DNA of 64,000 nucleotides from Macrobrachium rosenbergii (Eukaryota; Arthropoda; Malacostraca; Decapoda; Palaemonidae), in NCBI RefSeq assembly GCF_040412425.1, contig NC_089768.1, forward strand, positions 2,652,501-2,716,500, in the 5' to 3' direction. The notes below the pieces were generated by a model, which did not search any database, was not told where the DNA came from, and saw only the letters and a program-made list of their open reading frames with translations. The translations under genes were made by a program, and so were the position numbers. This document shows, piece by piece, positions 40,620 to 52,616 of the stretch; the first letter of the stretch is position 1, and each line of letters begins with the position of its first letter.

Positions 40620-43600
40620 AATCCGAAGAAAACCAAACAAGCAATATTTTTGCTCGTTTATTATTAGCAAATCGTGAAATGCACGAAATGGCCGGCTAAA
40701 TCCTGTTGCTCTAAATTTCCAGCAACCCCGTGAAGAAGATCGATTTTTCTGTTGGCATTAGACTTTTTACTATACTTTTTACTATAAGTTCTCGATTGCT
40801 AAACATGTTCTGAAGGAGGACTATCTCTTAAAAACACTGAAGCTCTGTGCCCTATAAAGTATTCTCGTAAACACCTGATTTCGCTAAAAGAATGATGAAT
40901 AGATAGGATGTATCTTACATAAACGTTTTTCTGGTAACTTGGAGGCATCAGTCCGGAGCCAGTATACTGTAAGTGACGTTACGTAAGCTTTCAAATGCTA
41001 CTGCCAAAGAGCCGGTCGCTAAGTTTGTTACCACTAACTACTTTGCCGCTGTTCTCTTCATATTTCTCATTAGATCAAAGCCTGCTTGGCGGCAGCTGTC
41101 CGACCATCCAATAACATACAGTATAAACTGGTGGGCAACCTGGCCGCAACCATTCTGCAACACCGCAATCTTCATGACGATGCTACAGAGGGGCAAGTTG
41201 CATTCAGGAGAGATGTCTTGTGATCTAGCTTCCAAAAGACACGAGGATGGTGGCATGCGGGTTTCATCGCGACAAGAATAACTGATTCAAGGATGCTTTT
41301 TACACAGTTCCGGCGCGTTCGATTCAGCACGCACGGTTGTTTCCAGGTGCACTTGTTGTGGTTGTGATCTTGGGCAGTAAATGTCTTTCGTTGTCACGTT
41401 CACTCGCAAACAAATCATTTGGTCTGGTTGACCTTCTCGTCTGAAGGACTTCATAATGACTGATAAGCTATTTGTTTTTTTACTTTGTGAAGATTCACTA
41501 TATTCCAGGGAACAACTCATTGTATTTAAGTGTGGATTCAGTTATAGATCTGGATCCCGAAACTTTTTTCTGGTTTTGCTTTACTGACTGTTATTGTTAC
41601 TTATCTCAATTTAAATACAAGAAAGCTTTCATACTTTGCTGAACAGATGCCTGAAATTGTACAAAACGAAAAAAAAAGTAAGGGACGCAGAATTAGCATA
41701 ACTATGCTGTCACTACATTTTTGAAAGAGAATGTAAATGAAATGGCATTTGGATAACTATGATAAGTATTTCTGATTCTCTTTTCTAGTTTAATTTGCAT
41801 CTCTCTACCAGTCCTTTCCTAAAGTGGTGTGTTACCGTAATACCATGGGTCGTTTTATACACGAACTGAACATATCTTCCGTTAATTTGTTGCAGGAAAA
41901 TTGCTGAATATATTTTTTCAAGTAAAACCAGCAAATACTCGGTGAGTTTTCAGCTTCGCCGTCGCTGGAAGAGCTTGAAAAATTAAGAGGAGTGAGTTAA
42001 TTGAGACTGCCAGACATTTTTATTTCGTGATTAAATTAGGGAGGCTAAAACAGGTGATAAAGAATTCGCCGGTGTCAAAATTAGTTGACAAGGAAACGCT
42101 TTCAGAAGACGCTCTGTCCTTTATTGGAATCAAGAAAACTGGAGAGAGATTCACCAAGAAGAAACACAACAGAAATATAAACAGTCAGAAAATAAAATGC
42201 GAACACATAAGAGCTTCCGATAGAAAAACAAAAGCAAATACATCAAATAGTCCAATGACACTGAGATTCAAGGCGTTCTTAACAACTTGTTTTCAACATA
42301 CACATTTTAGAACATGGTATGTCATTGAGGTGTTACACATTTTACAATATGGCCATCACACGACGTGAAAAAGAAGTATTTCACGTGCGTGGCCTCAGAT
42401 AGAATCTATCATTACCGTGCTCCAAAATATCACTGTCTTGGGTTTACCAGAGAACGGCATACTCGTAAATACATGACATACAAAGGGTTAGTGGTCCAAG
42501 TCACGTGACTGAAACAAACGAGCTGATCTTTCTGCTTGCCTTGTTAATCCTCAGCTGTTGTTTCCTACAACGAACTTGAAAGACACTGAAATTTTAGTCT
42601 CAGTTCGACGCATGGCTGCATAGCCTACTGCCAGTCATGATACCCAATGAACAACTTTAGTTAACTGGCCCCCATTTGTAGATGATACAAACGAAATATG
42701 ACGAGTCAGCCATTTTGGAGGGTGGGTTTTTTCTTTTTATTAGCCAAAGTCTGGTATGCTTATCACATTATGCAATCCTGACCTTATAATATGCTCAAAG
42801 CATCATGAGTGTGAGGTATGCTGGATGAAGGGGAGAGGAGGACCGAGGAAAGGGGATGGTGAAAGAGGCACTTGAAAAGAAGAGCCTCGGCATCAAAGGG
42901 CGAGGGCTTGCACGTCAGCTGGAGGTGACTAGCGCAGTGTAGGGGATTTCGACGTGTTGTTGCTGATGAGCCTTCTGTGTAGGTGTAGGAAGCAGTTGGC
43001 GCCGTGGATGTGTTTTGTACAGGAGATTCATTTACGATTCAGGAGTTTAAAATGAAAAAAGAAAATTTAAAGTTTGAAAAGAAAAAACATTACGCAACTC
43101 AAGAAAGCTGAAAATGAGATGCATTTAATTTTTGGGAAGAAAAACACCATCTTAGGCTGTAAACAGCACAGTAGAAGAAATCCGGTTGTTTTTTTAAGTA
43201 ACAAGCTGCTTTATGGTTAGTAATTCCAAAACGGGGTGAGAGTAGTCATTAAGTGCTTCGGCAACATTATAAAAATCGTGAAAGAAAATTATATATTGCA
43301 TTTCTTGCAGTGATCTCTTTTATTTGTTTTCTAGTGACTCCCTGTAAGGCGAGTAACTCCAAGATGGGAATCCTCTTTAAGCGTATTCTTTTGGCGATTC
43401 CGACTTATTATACACTCTTACAATTTTGGGGAAGTACAACATCCGAACACGGAACAGGGCACCATACTAAGAGTCTTATCTTTATAACTGACCAGTGAAG
43501 CCAGCGTCTTAGGGTTTTTTATATTAATCGAGTACCTAGCATGAAGAAAACTACTCTGAATGACCTTCCCTAATTGCAATTTAAATTGCATGCAATGAAA

Positions 43601-43655
43601 TAACAGAATGGGGCCATACGTTATTGATTTAGGAAGAGTAGGTATGTGCTGACGG
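40620..43655. other. Anonymous stretch
   Basis: Open frames at 40973-41281 and 42027-42368 show no known domain. The latter begins within the segment duplicated at 39757. No long microsatellite is present, so this is another low-repeat block. Confidence 0.5.
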
Positions 43656-43659
<4 letters not shown>

Positions 43660-43733
<74 letters not shown>

Positions 43734-45099
43734 GGATGTATGCGTGTATGTTCCACATACACTTTGGAATTCATTTAGCAATTTCAACCAAACTTGGTAT
43801 ACATATGACTTACCATCTGGGAAAGAACACTGTGGGGGTAAGACATCACTAGCACCAAAGGGGGGAGGGGCTGTGGGAAGGGGGGTGAAATGTAAAAATT
43901 ACAGACACAGACAGATAATAGTGCCTAATCCATAGTTTTCAAGGTCACTGAGATGAGTAGTGACACTCCCAATGCCCTTTTAAATCCAAGTTCAGCCTCA
44001 ATAGGGAGGGGACTGGGAAGGGGGTGACATGTAAAAATAACCAAAACCCGCAGATATTAGTGTGTAATCCACAGTTTTCGAGGTTGCTGAGATTAATAGT
44101 GACACTCCCAATGCCCTTCAAGTCCAAGTTCAGCCCTGATAGGAAGGGGGAATGAGAAGGGGGTGGGAAGGTGGTGACATGTAAAAATAACCAAAAAGAC
44201 ATGATAGTGTCTAATCCACAGTTTTTGAGGTCACTGAGAAGAACAGTGACAATCCCGATGCCCTTTAAGTCCATGCATGTAAAAATAATACAAAACAACA
44301 GATATTAGTGTCTAATCCATAGTTTTCGAGGTCGCTGAGATGAATAGTGACACTCTCAGTGCTCTTCAAGTCCAAGTTCAACCCTAGGAAGGGTGGGTGG
44401 GAAGGGGGTGACATGTAAAAATAACAGAAATGACAGATATTAGTGCCTAATCCATAGTTTTCATAGTCACTGAGAAGAATAGTGACACTCCTGATGCTGT
44501 TCAAGTCCAAGTTCAGTCCCGACAGGAAGGGGGTTGGAAAGAGGTGGGAAGGTGGTGACATGTAAAAATAATTGAAAACTACACATATCTGTGTCTAATC
44601 CATAGGTTTTGAGGTCGCTGAGAGGAATAATGAAAGTCCTAATGCCCTTTAAGTCCAAGTTTAGCCCCAATAGGAAAGGGGGCGGGTGAGAAGGGGTGAA
44701 AAATAAATTCTAAAAATGACAGAGATTAGAGTCTAACCCATAGTTTTTGAGGTCACTAAGATGAATAGTGACACTTCCGATGCCCTTTAAGTCCAAGTTC
44801 AGCCCCAACAGAAAAGAGGGGTGAGAAGGGGTGAAAAATAATATGTCAAAAACAGCAGATATTAGTGTCTAATCAATAGTTTTCGAGGCCACTGAGAAGA
44901 GTAGTGATGCTCCCAATGCCCAATAAGTCCAAGTTCAGCCCCGACAGAAATGGGGGTTGAGAAGGGGTGAAATATAAAACGTCAAAAATGCTGGTCGATG
45001 TAACTGTAACTGAAGCAACTATCTTAACAGGAAAGGGAGAGAGTGTGAGTGAGAGGGAGAGGAGAGGAAGTGAGAGAGGGAGAGTAGAGGGGGTGTTGG

Positions 45100-45176
<77 letters not shown>

Positions 45177-45236
45177 ATCAGTTGTCATTCAGAGGTTTCC
45201 TGGGCAGCACTGGGTTGGTCAGCTAGTGTATGTATG

Positions 45237-45280
<44 letters not shown>
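43660..45280 (+). mobile_element. Microsatellite-bounded element with a ~140-bp tandem core (HINE/pearl-like architecture)
   Basis: The left side is (AT)n (43660-43731) followed by a unique head 'aatggatgtatgcgtgtatg ... accaaacttggtatacat'. The core is eight tandem ~140-bp units. Then come a GA-rich zone with (GA)n (45105-45173), a conserved end 'gttgtcattcagaggtttcc' + 'tgggttggtcagctag', and (TATG)n(AT)n to 45280. Head, tandem core, conserved end and flanking microsatellite are the layout described for Helentron-associated non-autonomous elements and bivalve 'pearl' elements. The assignment is by layout, since no Helitron protein is present. Confidence 0.55.
43875..44990 (+). repeat. Tandem core, eight ~140-bp units
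   Basis: The phrase 'aatagtgacactcccaatgc' (with variants) occurs near 43952, 44091, 44237, 44339, 44474, 44621, 44760 and 44894. 'aagtccaagttcagccc' and 'gaaggggtga(cat)gtaaaaata' repeat in step. The third unit lacks about 40 bases. Open frames on the minus strand here repeat a GLNLDLKGI...LLSDLENYGLDTNI peptide pattern, but this follows from the period and is not evidence of a gene. Confidence 0.9.
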
Positions 45281-45282
<2 letters not shown>

Positions 45283-45429
45283 AATTGCAAATACAGTATA
45301 AATTCCTATTGAAATCAATAACATTGTTTGCAGATACTATCTTTTTATCTAGACTAAGAATCAGTCTATACTTCTTTTTCTCTTCAGTCAAGCTCCTCAG
45401 GAATAAGGAAATATTATTCACGTTTCTTT

Positions 45430-47155
45430 CCCTTTAATTTATTCTAACTGATGGACCGTTTCCTCGCTTAACAGCGATGTCTTCAGGATTAAGCTACAAA
45501 CTGACATAAAAGTTTTTTACTACTATATGCAGACTTTTCAGCTACACCTAAAATTTTAAACATGATGTCATTGGAGCACTGAATTTCTATTTGTCGGTGG
45601 GTCTCCTTGTCTCCCTGGTTGTCTGCACAGTAGCAAGGGCATTCCTGGTGCTCTGTAGTGTGTGCTCTGTGCCATGGCTTGCAGCAAAGGGCATGGGCAA
45701 GGGTGTGATTCCCATCTCTGGCCAATAGTTTCATTTATTTCATTATTGGTAGTCGTGTTCAAGTGTGTTCTGTCGCTAGTGTCTCCCTTTGGACTCTTAC
45801 AGTTGTCTGGTGGTTTCCTTGAAGAAGGGAAGATGAAGTCCATATTCCTCTGTATGTTTACTGCGGGCTGTTGTTGATTTATATTCACAGCTTCTGTTAT
45901 TTGCAATCTGTGGAACCAGGCTTCTCTACGCACGATCTCTGTGCTTCCTAATAATTCTTCTGGTGTCAGTTTATGGCCGTGGTCGTCTACGTAGTGTTGG
46001 AATATTATTCCTTGGTTGTGATGGGCTTGCAGTCTCCTGTGTAGAGCAGTAGTGGTCCAACTTGCGCAGCAATTGCTGAGGGCTTGACAAGTCCCTTCAT
46101 TACATTTAAATTTGTATACTATGTTGGCCAACTCCCACATCTCTCCATGGAGGCTGTGCTAGTTTGCAATGCAAGGTTGCTGACTCGGTTCACGCAACAG
46201 TAGACACATAAGGAAATACTCTCGTTAGGATCTGTAGGTGTTGTAACGCTGGTAATTATCCTTTTCATGGCCTTGACCTCATCTTTAAACAGGTTATGAT
46301 ATACGGCTTTGTAATACAATATGATGATTCCTGGTGGAGTAAGCGTCATCACTGGTGTACTGGTATACATGTCAAATTGTTTTCGTGTGGAACTTTCTAT
46401 AAGGTTGCTGTTGTTTCTGTTATTAGTTAGGAGCTGCCTAACACGTTTGAGCTCTGCGTGAGTAGCTTTCCCTGAGGAACAGTACATAATTGCACGTCTC
46501 ATGTACACAGCTACTATGGAGCGTTTGTAAGTGTCAGGGCACTGCCCACGGGCATTAAAGCACCGACACACATTAGTTGCCCTTTGATACACAGTAGTAT
46601 TATGCCTGTTGCCTTTTTTCTCTACATTTATATTCAAGAAGAGAAGTCGGCCATTGACACCATATTCAATAATGTAGTTTAAGCGAGGGTTTCTCTTCAA
46701 GGTGTACTGTAGGTGGGTGGCTTCTTTGTCAGTATTGATGGCAATGAAGATAACGTCTCTATATCGGGCATATATCTTTGGTTTCGGATGGGAATTGATG
46801 GTTCTTTCCTCGGCATCTGCCACGCACTTATTGACAAATAGGTCTCCAAGGGGGAGATCCCATGGCGACACCATCTACCTGTCGAAAGAGGTCATCCCGA
46901 TGTGAGAAGAAGGGGGCCTCCTTGGTGCAGAATTGAAGAGGACGCCGAAGGGTATCATCTGGTACGTCAAGGGGTGTAGCATCCAAGTGTTAGACTCTCC
47001 TTACAGTAATATCGATGGTTTCGTCCAGAGATGCGATGGCTGAGCTTGGAGACAGTGTTCAAAACATCGATGAACTCCTCCGGGGATACTACCGAGTGCC
47101 CGCTAGGGATGTAGGGAGTGATGATCTTATTCAGAGTCATGGCTATTTCATAAGT
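45430..47155 (-). pseudogene. Penelope-like retroelement, 5'-truncated, reverse transcriptase plus GIY-YIG endonuclease
   Basis: Minus strand. From 47155 the reading begins PTYEIAMTLNKIITPYIPSGHSV. After a gap come ETIDITVRRV and PLDVPDDTLRRPLQFCTKEA, then FFSHRDDLFRQVDGVAMGSP (the reverse transcriptase G-x-x-M-G-S-P box, about 46860). ARYRDVIFIAI (about 46760) stands where the Y-x-D-D catalytic box should be, with the second Asp replaced by Val. LLFLNINVEKKGNR, TVYQRATNVCRCF and RAIMYC follow. After a frame change near 46130 the endonuclease starts with NIVYKFKC and continues through RLQAHHNQG to NINQQQPAVN near 45790. The 5' part of the reverse transcriptase is missing, as expected for incomplete retrotransposition. 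The tail to 45430 includes the 3' untranslated part. The Y-x-D-D change and frame breaks make it inactive. Confidence 0.75.
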
Positions 47156-47729
47156 TGGAGAGGTAACTTGGGCAATTAATGAATGAGTTTAAATTAGAAC
47201 CTGGGGGTTGGTTCAGCTTTTTATGAATTGGACAGTGAAGTTTACTTTCATCACAGTAATTTACTTTCATTATAGTAACGCATTTCATAAAAAGCCAGGA
47301 TATTGATCTAGGCCTATACCAAATTATCTGTATCACATGGAAATATTGTTTTAAATTTTCATTATATGATTTCGTCTTATAATGGCTTATTAATAGCGAT
47401 GAAGGGTCTAACAATCAAATGAATTAGGCCTAAACATAATTTATTCATATTCTGATAAAAGTGGCCGAGGTTCTTCGCAGATGAAATCCAGTGACAAACT
47501 GTCACGAAATCTTTGCTTTCCCTTGAGTCCACACATGCAATCGCTCGTCAGTTGATCGGAAGAATTTTAGGTAATTCTGTCAGTTCAACTGTTCAGGTGA
47601 ATGGACTGACTGTGCCCACAAACTGTAGTCTACACGAAAGTTTTAACGTCAGTTTCGATGAACTGGCAGAAGAAATAACAGGTAAATCTGATAGTGAATA
47701 CCCGGCCTAAGGCTGTTGAATTTTATTAT

Positions 47730-47730
<1 letters not shown>
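47156..47730. other. Anonymous stretch
   Basis: A 65-codon plus-strand open frame at 47513-47710 has an acidic end (ELAEEITGKSDSEYPA) but no family match. Confidence 0.4.
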
Positions 47731-48054
<324 letters not shown>

Positions 48055-48144
48055 ATCTAGCAACAGTATGCTGTTTTACTCAGCAAAGCATCAAAGAATT
48101 TACAAAACACGCTAAACATTATGGATCACATATCTAGAGATGGG

Positions 48145-48490
48145 ACTCGAAAGTAATGTAGACAGAAAGTGCATCAGACTGCAAGGATTAACGAGGTGAA
48201 TCTTTCAAGTATTCAGGAACAATTGTAATTAGTACCGATTCTCTTGGGTTAGAATTTAACGAAAGACTTAAAAAAGGTAAATCAAAGAGTATACTGGCTG
48301 AATACGATTTTTAAATCAAATAGATTGAAACTGCATACAAAAATAAGATTATACATAAGTCTACCGAGATGTGCGTTGCTATACGGACGGATTTGAATCT
48401 TGGTGTGACACTAAAGCTATGAGTAAATGACTTTGTCGTATTGAGAACAACGCTTTGAGAAGGATATTAAGAGACACATGGCGAGATAGC
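48145..48490 (+). pseudogene. LINE reverse transcriptase C-terminal fragment D
   Basis: Plus-strand frames give VNRKCIRLQGL, a FKYSGTIVISTDSLGLE-type segment matching the F-K-Y-L-G-x-x-x motif, RLKKG, KIRLYISLPRCALLYG, then [10 protein letters not shown] and [16 protein letters not shown]. This is the conserved end of LINE reverse transcriptases (F-K-Y-L-G, L-L-Y-G-S-E-T-W, F-E-x-x-x-L-R-x-I-L). Several frame changes are needed, so it is dead. Its sequence resembles a different LINE lineage from copies A-C and lies on the opposite strand. It ends directly in (AT)n. Confidence 0.65.
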
Positions 48491-48683
<193 letters not shown>

Positions 48684-48699
48684 CACATATGTGTGTGTG

Positions 48700-49130
48700 T
48701 TTTTACCCACTGCTTAGTTGGTAGAGACCTAGACATTTCAAAGTTCTGTACTCCATGAAGATAAAGCCTTCTTTGGCTAGAAATGTGGCTGTAACCTCAC
48801 TTCTGTGTTTTTAGTGTGCGTTTTACTGGTTTGTATATTGACTAGTGTATTTGTTTTGCCTTTTCCTTCCGTTTTTGTGACAAATTCTGTATTTTGCTTT
48901 ATTTTATGATATTTATTTATTTTGATTAGCCATCTTTTAAACGCATTCTTATAATTTTTTTTTAGTAATTTTGCTATATTATTGTGAATTTTATTATACA
49001 AATTGTAATGTCATTATCATTTTAATTTGTAGGTTGAAAACGAGTGAGAGTACTGCTCGAAACATGTCCCAAAAAGTTGTGTTAAATGCTGTTCCGGGTT
49101 TTGGCCTTCATTGGTGTCCTTACTGATATG
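48700..49130 (+). repeat. Probable retroelement 3' tail
   Basis: A 'tgcttagttggtagagacct' A-box-like start is followed by T-rich sequence ending 'gagagtactgctcgaaacat'. That kind of end ('...gaaac(a/g)tg' after a short inverted pair) is frequent at 3' untranslated ends of Penelope-like elements. No coding part is attached, so the call is tentative. Confidence 0.3.
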
Positions 49131-49163
49131 TAGATGGCGCTTCCCTGCTCGTGTATCCATTTG

Positions 49164-49287
<124 letters not shown>

Positions 49288-50189
49288 AGACATGAGAGAG
49301 GTCCATATTTCCCACAAGGCTAATAAGACCGTCTCAACTTTTAGGTTGTTGACGGTATGTTGATATTATCATTATTATTCATAATATTATTAATTGTACC
49401 CACACCGTCAAAAATAGCGTCAATATTAGAAAGGGTCAGGCGGCAAGTCCCGATTGTCAGACCGATACCGATATAGGGAAAGTAATGGGAGGCTGGCGAT
49501 GGCTGGACGATTGCAAATCTGGGTGAGAATTAAGTTAACTGGCCGCAGCATGGTCTATGAACTTTCTTAGATCATGGGCTGTAGACTACCGTTGTTAACC
49601 GTAAATATATACAATCATACATAGCGATCTATTACAGTTTTTACTCATCGCATTACTCGCACATAACTTAGAATTATCATAGAATCGGAAAAAGAAATCG
49701 GGTATTAAAGGGGACACATGCATCGCCAATGGAAAAGTTGAAAAATAAATGTAAACAGCATCTTTCCGGGCTCCGCTGATGAGTTGACGTGAATCAGTGG
49801 AGGAAAGCTCAAATTTGAACTGCGGCTAACTATCGGCAAAATCACAGTTAAGCCCTTTCGGAAAGTGCCAAGGCTTAAAAGGACAAGTTATTGGGTGACA
49901 AAATTTAATAGTCTGCTCGACTTGCATTACGTTTTGGTTTTGGCTGGAGTGTTGGCCACATAAGTGTGAAGGGAAGTGTTTAGTGTCTTCTTTATTCGGA
50001 AAACAGTGTATACTACATGTCTGAGTCTTAGATGATTTTTATGTCGAAAGTAATCAAGTAAATACGTCATACCATACGCGATGAAGTATTCATGTTCGCT
50101 AATGTACGTTGAAGATATGGATTGCCGATTTTCAGTCCTTTCTTTCTCAATGCCCAAAGGTCCTCTACCATAATCCGGTGTGTGTATAT

Positions 50190-50196
50190 ATATATA

Positions 50197-50262
<66 letters not shown>
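50190..50262. repeat. (AT)n microsatellite
   Basis: About 35 units with one 'aatt' interruption at 50200. Anonymous T-rich sequence follows to 50530. Confidence 0.95.
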
Positions 50263-50265
<3 letters not shown>

Positions 50266-50544
50266 TCCATTGAATAGGTTCAGCTCTTGCAACCTTCTTT
50301 GTATTTAAATTTTTAAAAATAGCTCTTTTGAAATATTATGTTTCTCTGACTTAATTTTTTTTTACTTTCTTTTTATGTTAATTGTCCTTAATGTTTAAAA
50401 TTGTGTAAATGGTGCTTTTTTCCTTAAAGTTTGTCATTCGTGTGTGTAATTCATACTATTTATTTTGTGCAGCCCTTGATAGTGCAATGAAGATATTAAG
50501 AAACCAAGTCTTTGTGGCCCCCTCGTCACTGATATATATATACA

Positions 50545-50546
<2 letters not shown>

Positions 50547-50604
<58 letters not shown>
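50547..50604. repeat. (AT)n microsatellite
   Basis: About 28 units, ending at the 'aatcatgaagctacaaatgg' start of the family-F-related repeat. Confidence 0.95.
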
Positions 50605-50608
<4 letters not shown>

Positions 50609-51171
50609 ATCATGAAGCTACAAATGGCGTGGTGGTAACGTCAACTGGAGTCGCTGAATAGGTCCGTGTCAAGGGTTCGCGTCCCGACGGTACCAGTTCA
50701 TTTATCACTTATATAAATTCCTCTTCGGTGATAATTCTCCATCGGAGATATTCCTGAGGTAGCGTGAATTTGATATTAAGCGACATTTGTAGCTTCATGA
50801 TTGTATATAAATCACGGTGTGATAAAAAATTTCATAATAAGAGCTGCGTGTTCCAAACATACCAACGAACTATCATGGCGGAGGTGGGCCACTGCCGAGG
50901 CTAAGTACAATTTCCCCACTCATAATGGGAAAAAACAGTACAGCAGACTCGGTAATGACTTATACCTCTCTTGATGGCGCGATGGTAACGTCAACTGGAG
51001 TCGCTGAATAGGTCCGTGTCAAGGGTTCGCTTCCCGACGGTACCAACTCATTTATCACTTATATAAATTCCCCTTCGGTGATAATTCTCCATCGGAGATA
51101 TTCCCGAGGTAGCGTGAATTTGATATTAAGCGACATTTGTAGTGATGTATATAAATCATGGTGTGATAAAA

Positions 51172-51180
<9 letters not shown>
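50604..51180 (+). repeat. Two direct copies of a tRNA-like repeat related to foldback family F
   Basis: 50628-50835 and 50975-51178 are about 200-bp direct repeats sharing 'ggtaacgtcaactggagtcg', 'aagggttcgc(g/t)tcccgacgg' (B-box-like), 'cttcggtgataattctccat' and 'tgatattaagcgacatttgt'. The last phrase is the arm sequence of foldback family F. About 140 bp of unrelated sequence separates the copies. The second copy runs into (AT)n (51178-51241). Confidence 0.8.

Positions 51181-51181
<1 letters not shown>

Positions 51182-51241
<60 letters not shown>
51182..51241. repeat. (AT)n microsatellite
   Basis: About 30 units directly after the second tRNA-like repeat copy. Confidence 0.95.
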
Positions 51242-51245
<4 letters not shown>

Positions 51246-52540
51246 CAGCGATATATATACAGCGACAATTTATCACTGGAACCTGATACTAAAACTCAAG
51301 GAATCCACCCAACTCTTTTTGTATTTTTGAATTCTCACACAGGAGACACTTTCATAATGTGTAAAAAATTTGCGCATATCATCAGATCCGAAAACATTAA
51401 TAGCCAGTATTGAAAAAGTTACCATGTGTGCTTTCGCAAGGCATTTCCAGATACAATTAATTATTACGCGATATTTATCTTGCGTCCAAAAATATTCAGG
51501 CTCCCATAAAAACGCTGATATGCGACAAAAACCTGATGCTGCTCATGAAATAAAAATTGGAAGTTTTTTTAGTCCTCCAAGGGGCCTTTCGAACATTTGC
51601 AAAAGGAAGTATGACGAAATGCCTCGGAAAAAGCGTAAGGTGTTCATCACAACTCTGCATCCAAAAATATTGGAACTCGGAACTCTTGTGATGAAAGAGG
51701 GCATAACAGAAAAAGTGACGAGAGCGATACCGAAAAGGGGGTTGCATGATCGGGGGAAAAAGGTGCATAAAATTGCCAGCGACTGTTTTGAAAGACAACT
51801 CATAATTTAGAGTACTGGTGTTAAACTCATCTTGGTGGGGAGGGCTGGACTGCATCACCCGTGTTGATTTAAACTGCTTAAAGTATTTACTATTTTTGTC
51901 TTGTAACCACTGTTTTTACTGAAGCAATATTGTTTTCCAAATATTGATAAATCATGTAATTTTTTCAACTCTCAATTTCCTTCAGTTCTAGTCTGAAAAT
52001 TAATCAAACAAAATACACGTTTTTCTTTCCAAAATACTTTGTGGCTGAAATTCAACGGAAAAATGTTCATTCCGTTACTATTCCAAAATGAAAATCTTGA
52101 TGCTAAAATTTTAGTTCGTAGACCCAAAGGAAATACTTCTCTTATGTACTATCGACAAGAAAAGTGAAGATACAGTTTTCTTAAAACTTCGGACACATAT
52201 TGCTCAATAACACCACACCCGGCGACTCTAGAAAGGGGGCAGGGCTTCCAAGTTATCGTGTTTGTTGCTTTCTAGATTTCCAGTAACTTTAAACTATAAA
52301 GATTCTATAGAATTCCTTTAATCACTTATATTTGAATGCAGTAACAGACTGTATATTATTCGTTAATGTTGGTTTGATAAACAGTAAAACCTTACTCGTA
52401 AGTGGTGTTATGACACTAAAATGACAACAAACTCATGCGTAATTGGAAACGGGATCTTAAACAATGAGAAAAAATGTTTCAAAACCTGTGCAATATCCAG
52501 TGGAAATCGTGAGAAACACTACAGAAATTAATGCAATATT

Positions 52541-52545
<5 letters not shown>
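51242..52545. other. Anonymous stretch with a 146-codon open frame
   Basis: 51370-51810 on the plus strand is open, with a basic stretch RKKRKV and mixed composition, but matches no domain I know. A 120-codon frame overlaps on the minus strand. I would not call a gene without expression or homology evidence. Confidence 0.3.

Positions 52546-52614
<69 letters not shown>
52546..52614 (+). repeat. (GA)n microsatellite
   Basis: About 34 units. Confidence 0.95.

Positions 52615-52616
<2 letters not shown>

Noticed and set aside
43945..44670. Repeated GLNLDLKGI...LSDLENYGLD peptide on the minus strand
   Set aside because: The frame follows the ~140-bp tandem unit and shifts between units. It is a satellite effect and not a repeat protein.
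51370..51810. 146-codon open frame with a nuclear-localisation-like RKKRKV
   Set aside because: No domain, a competing 120-codon frame on the other strand, and AT-rich surroundings.
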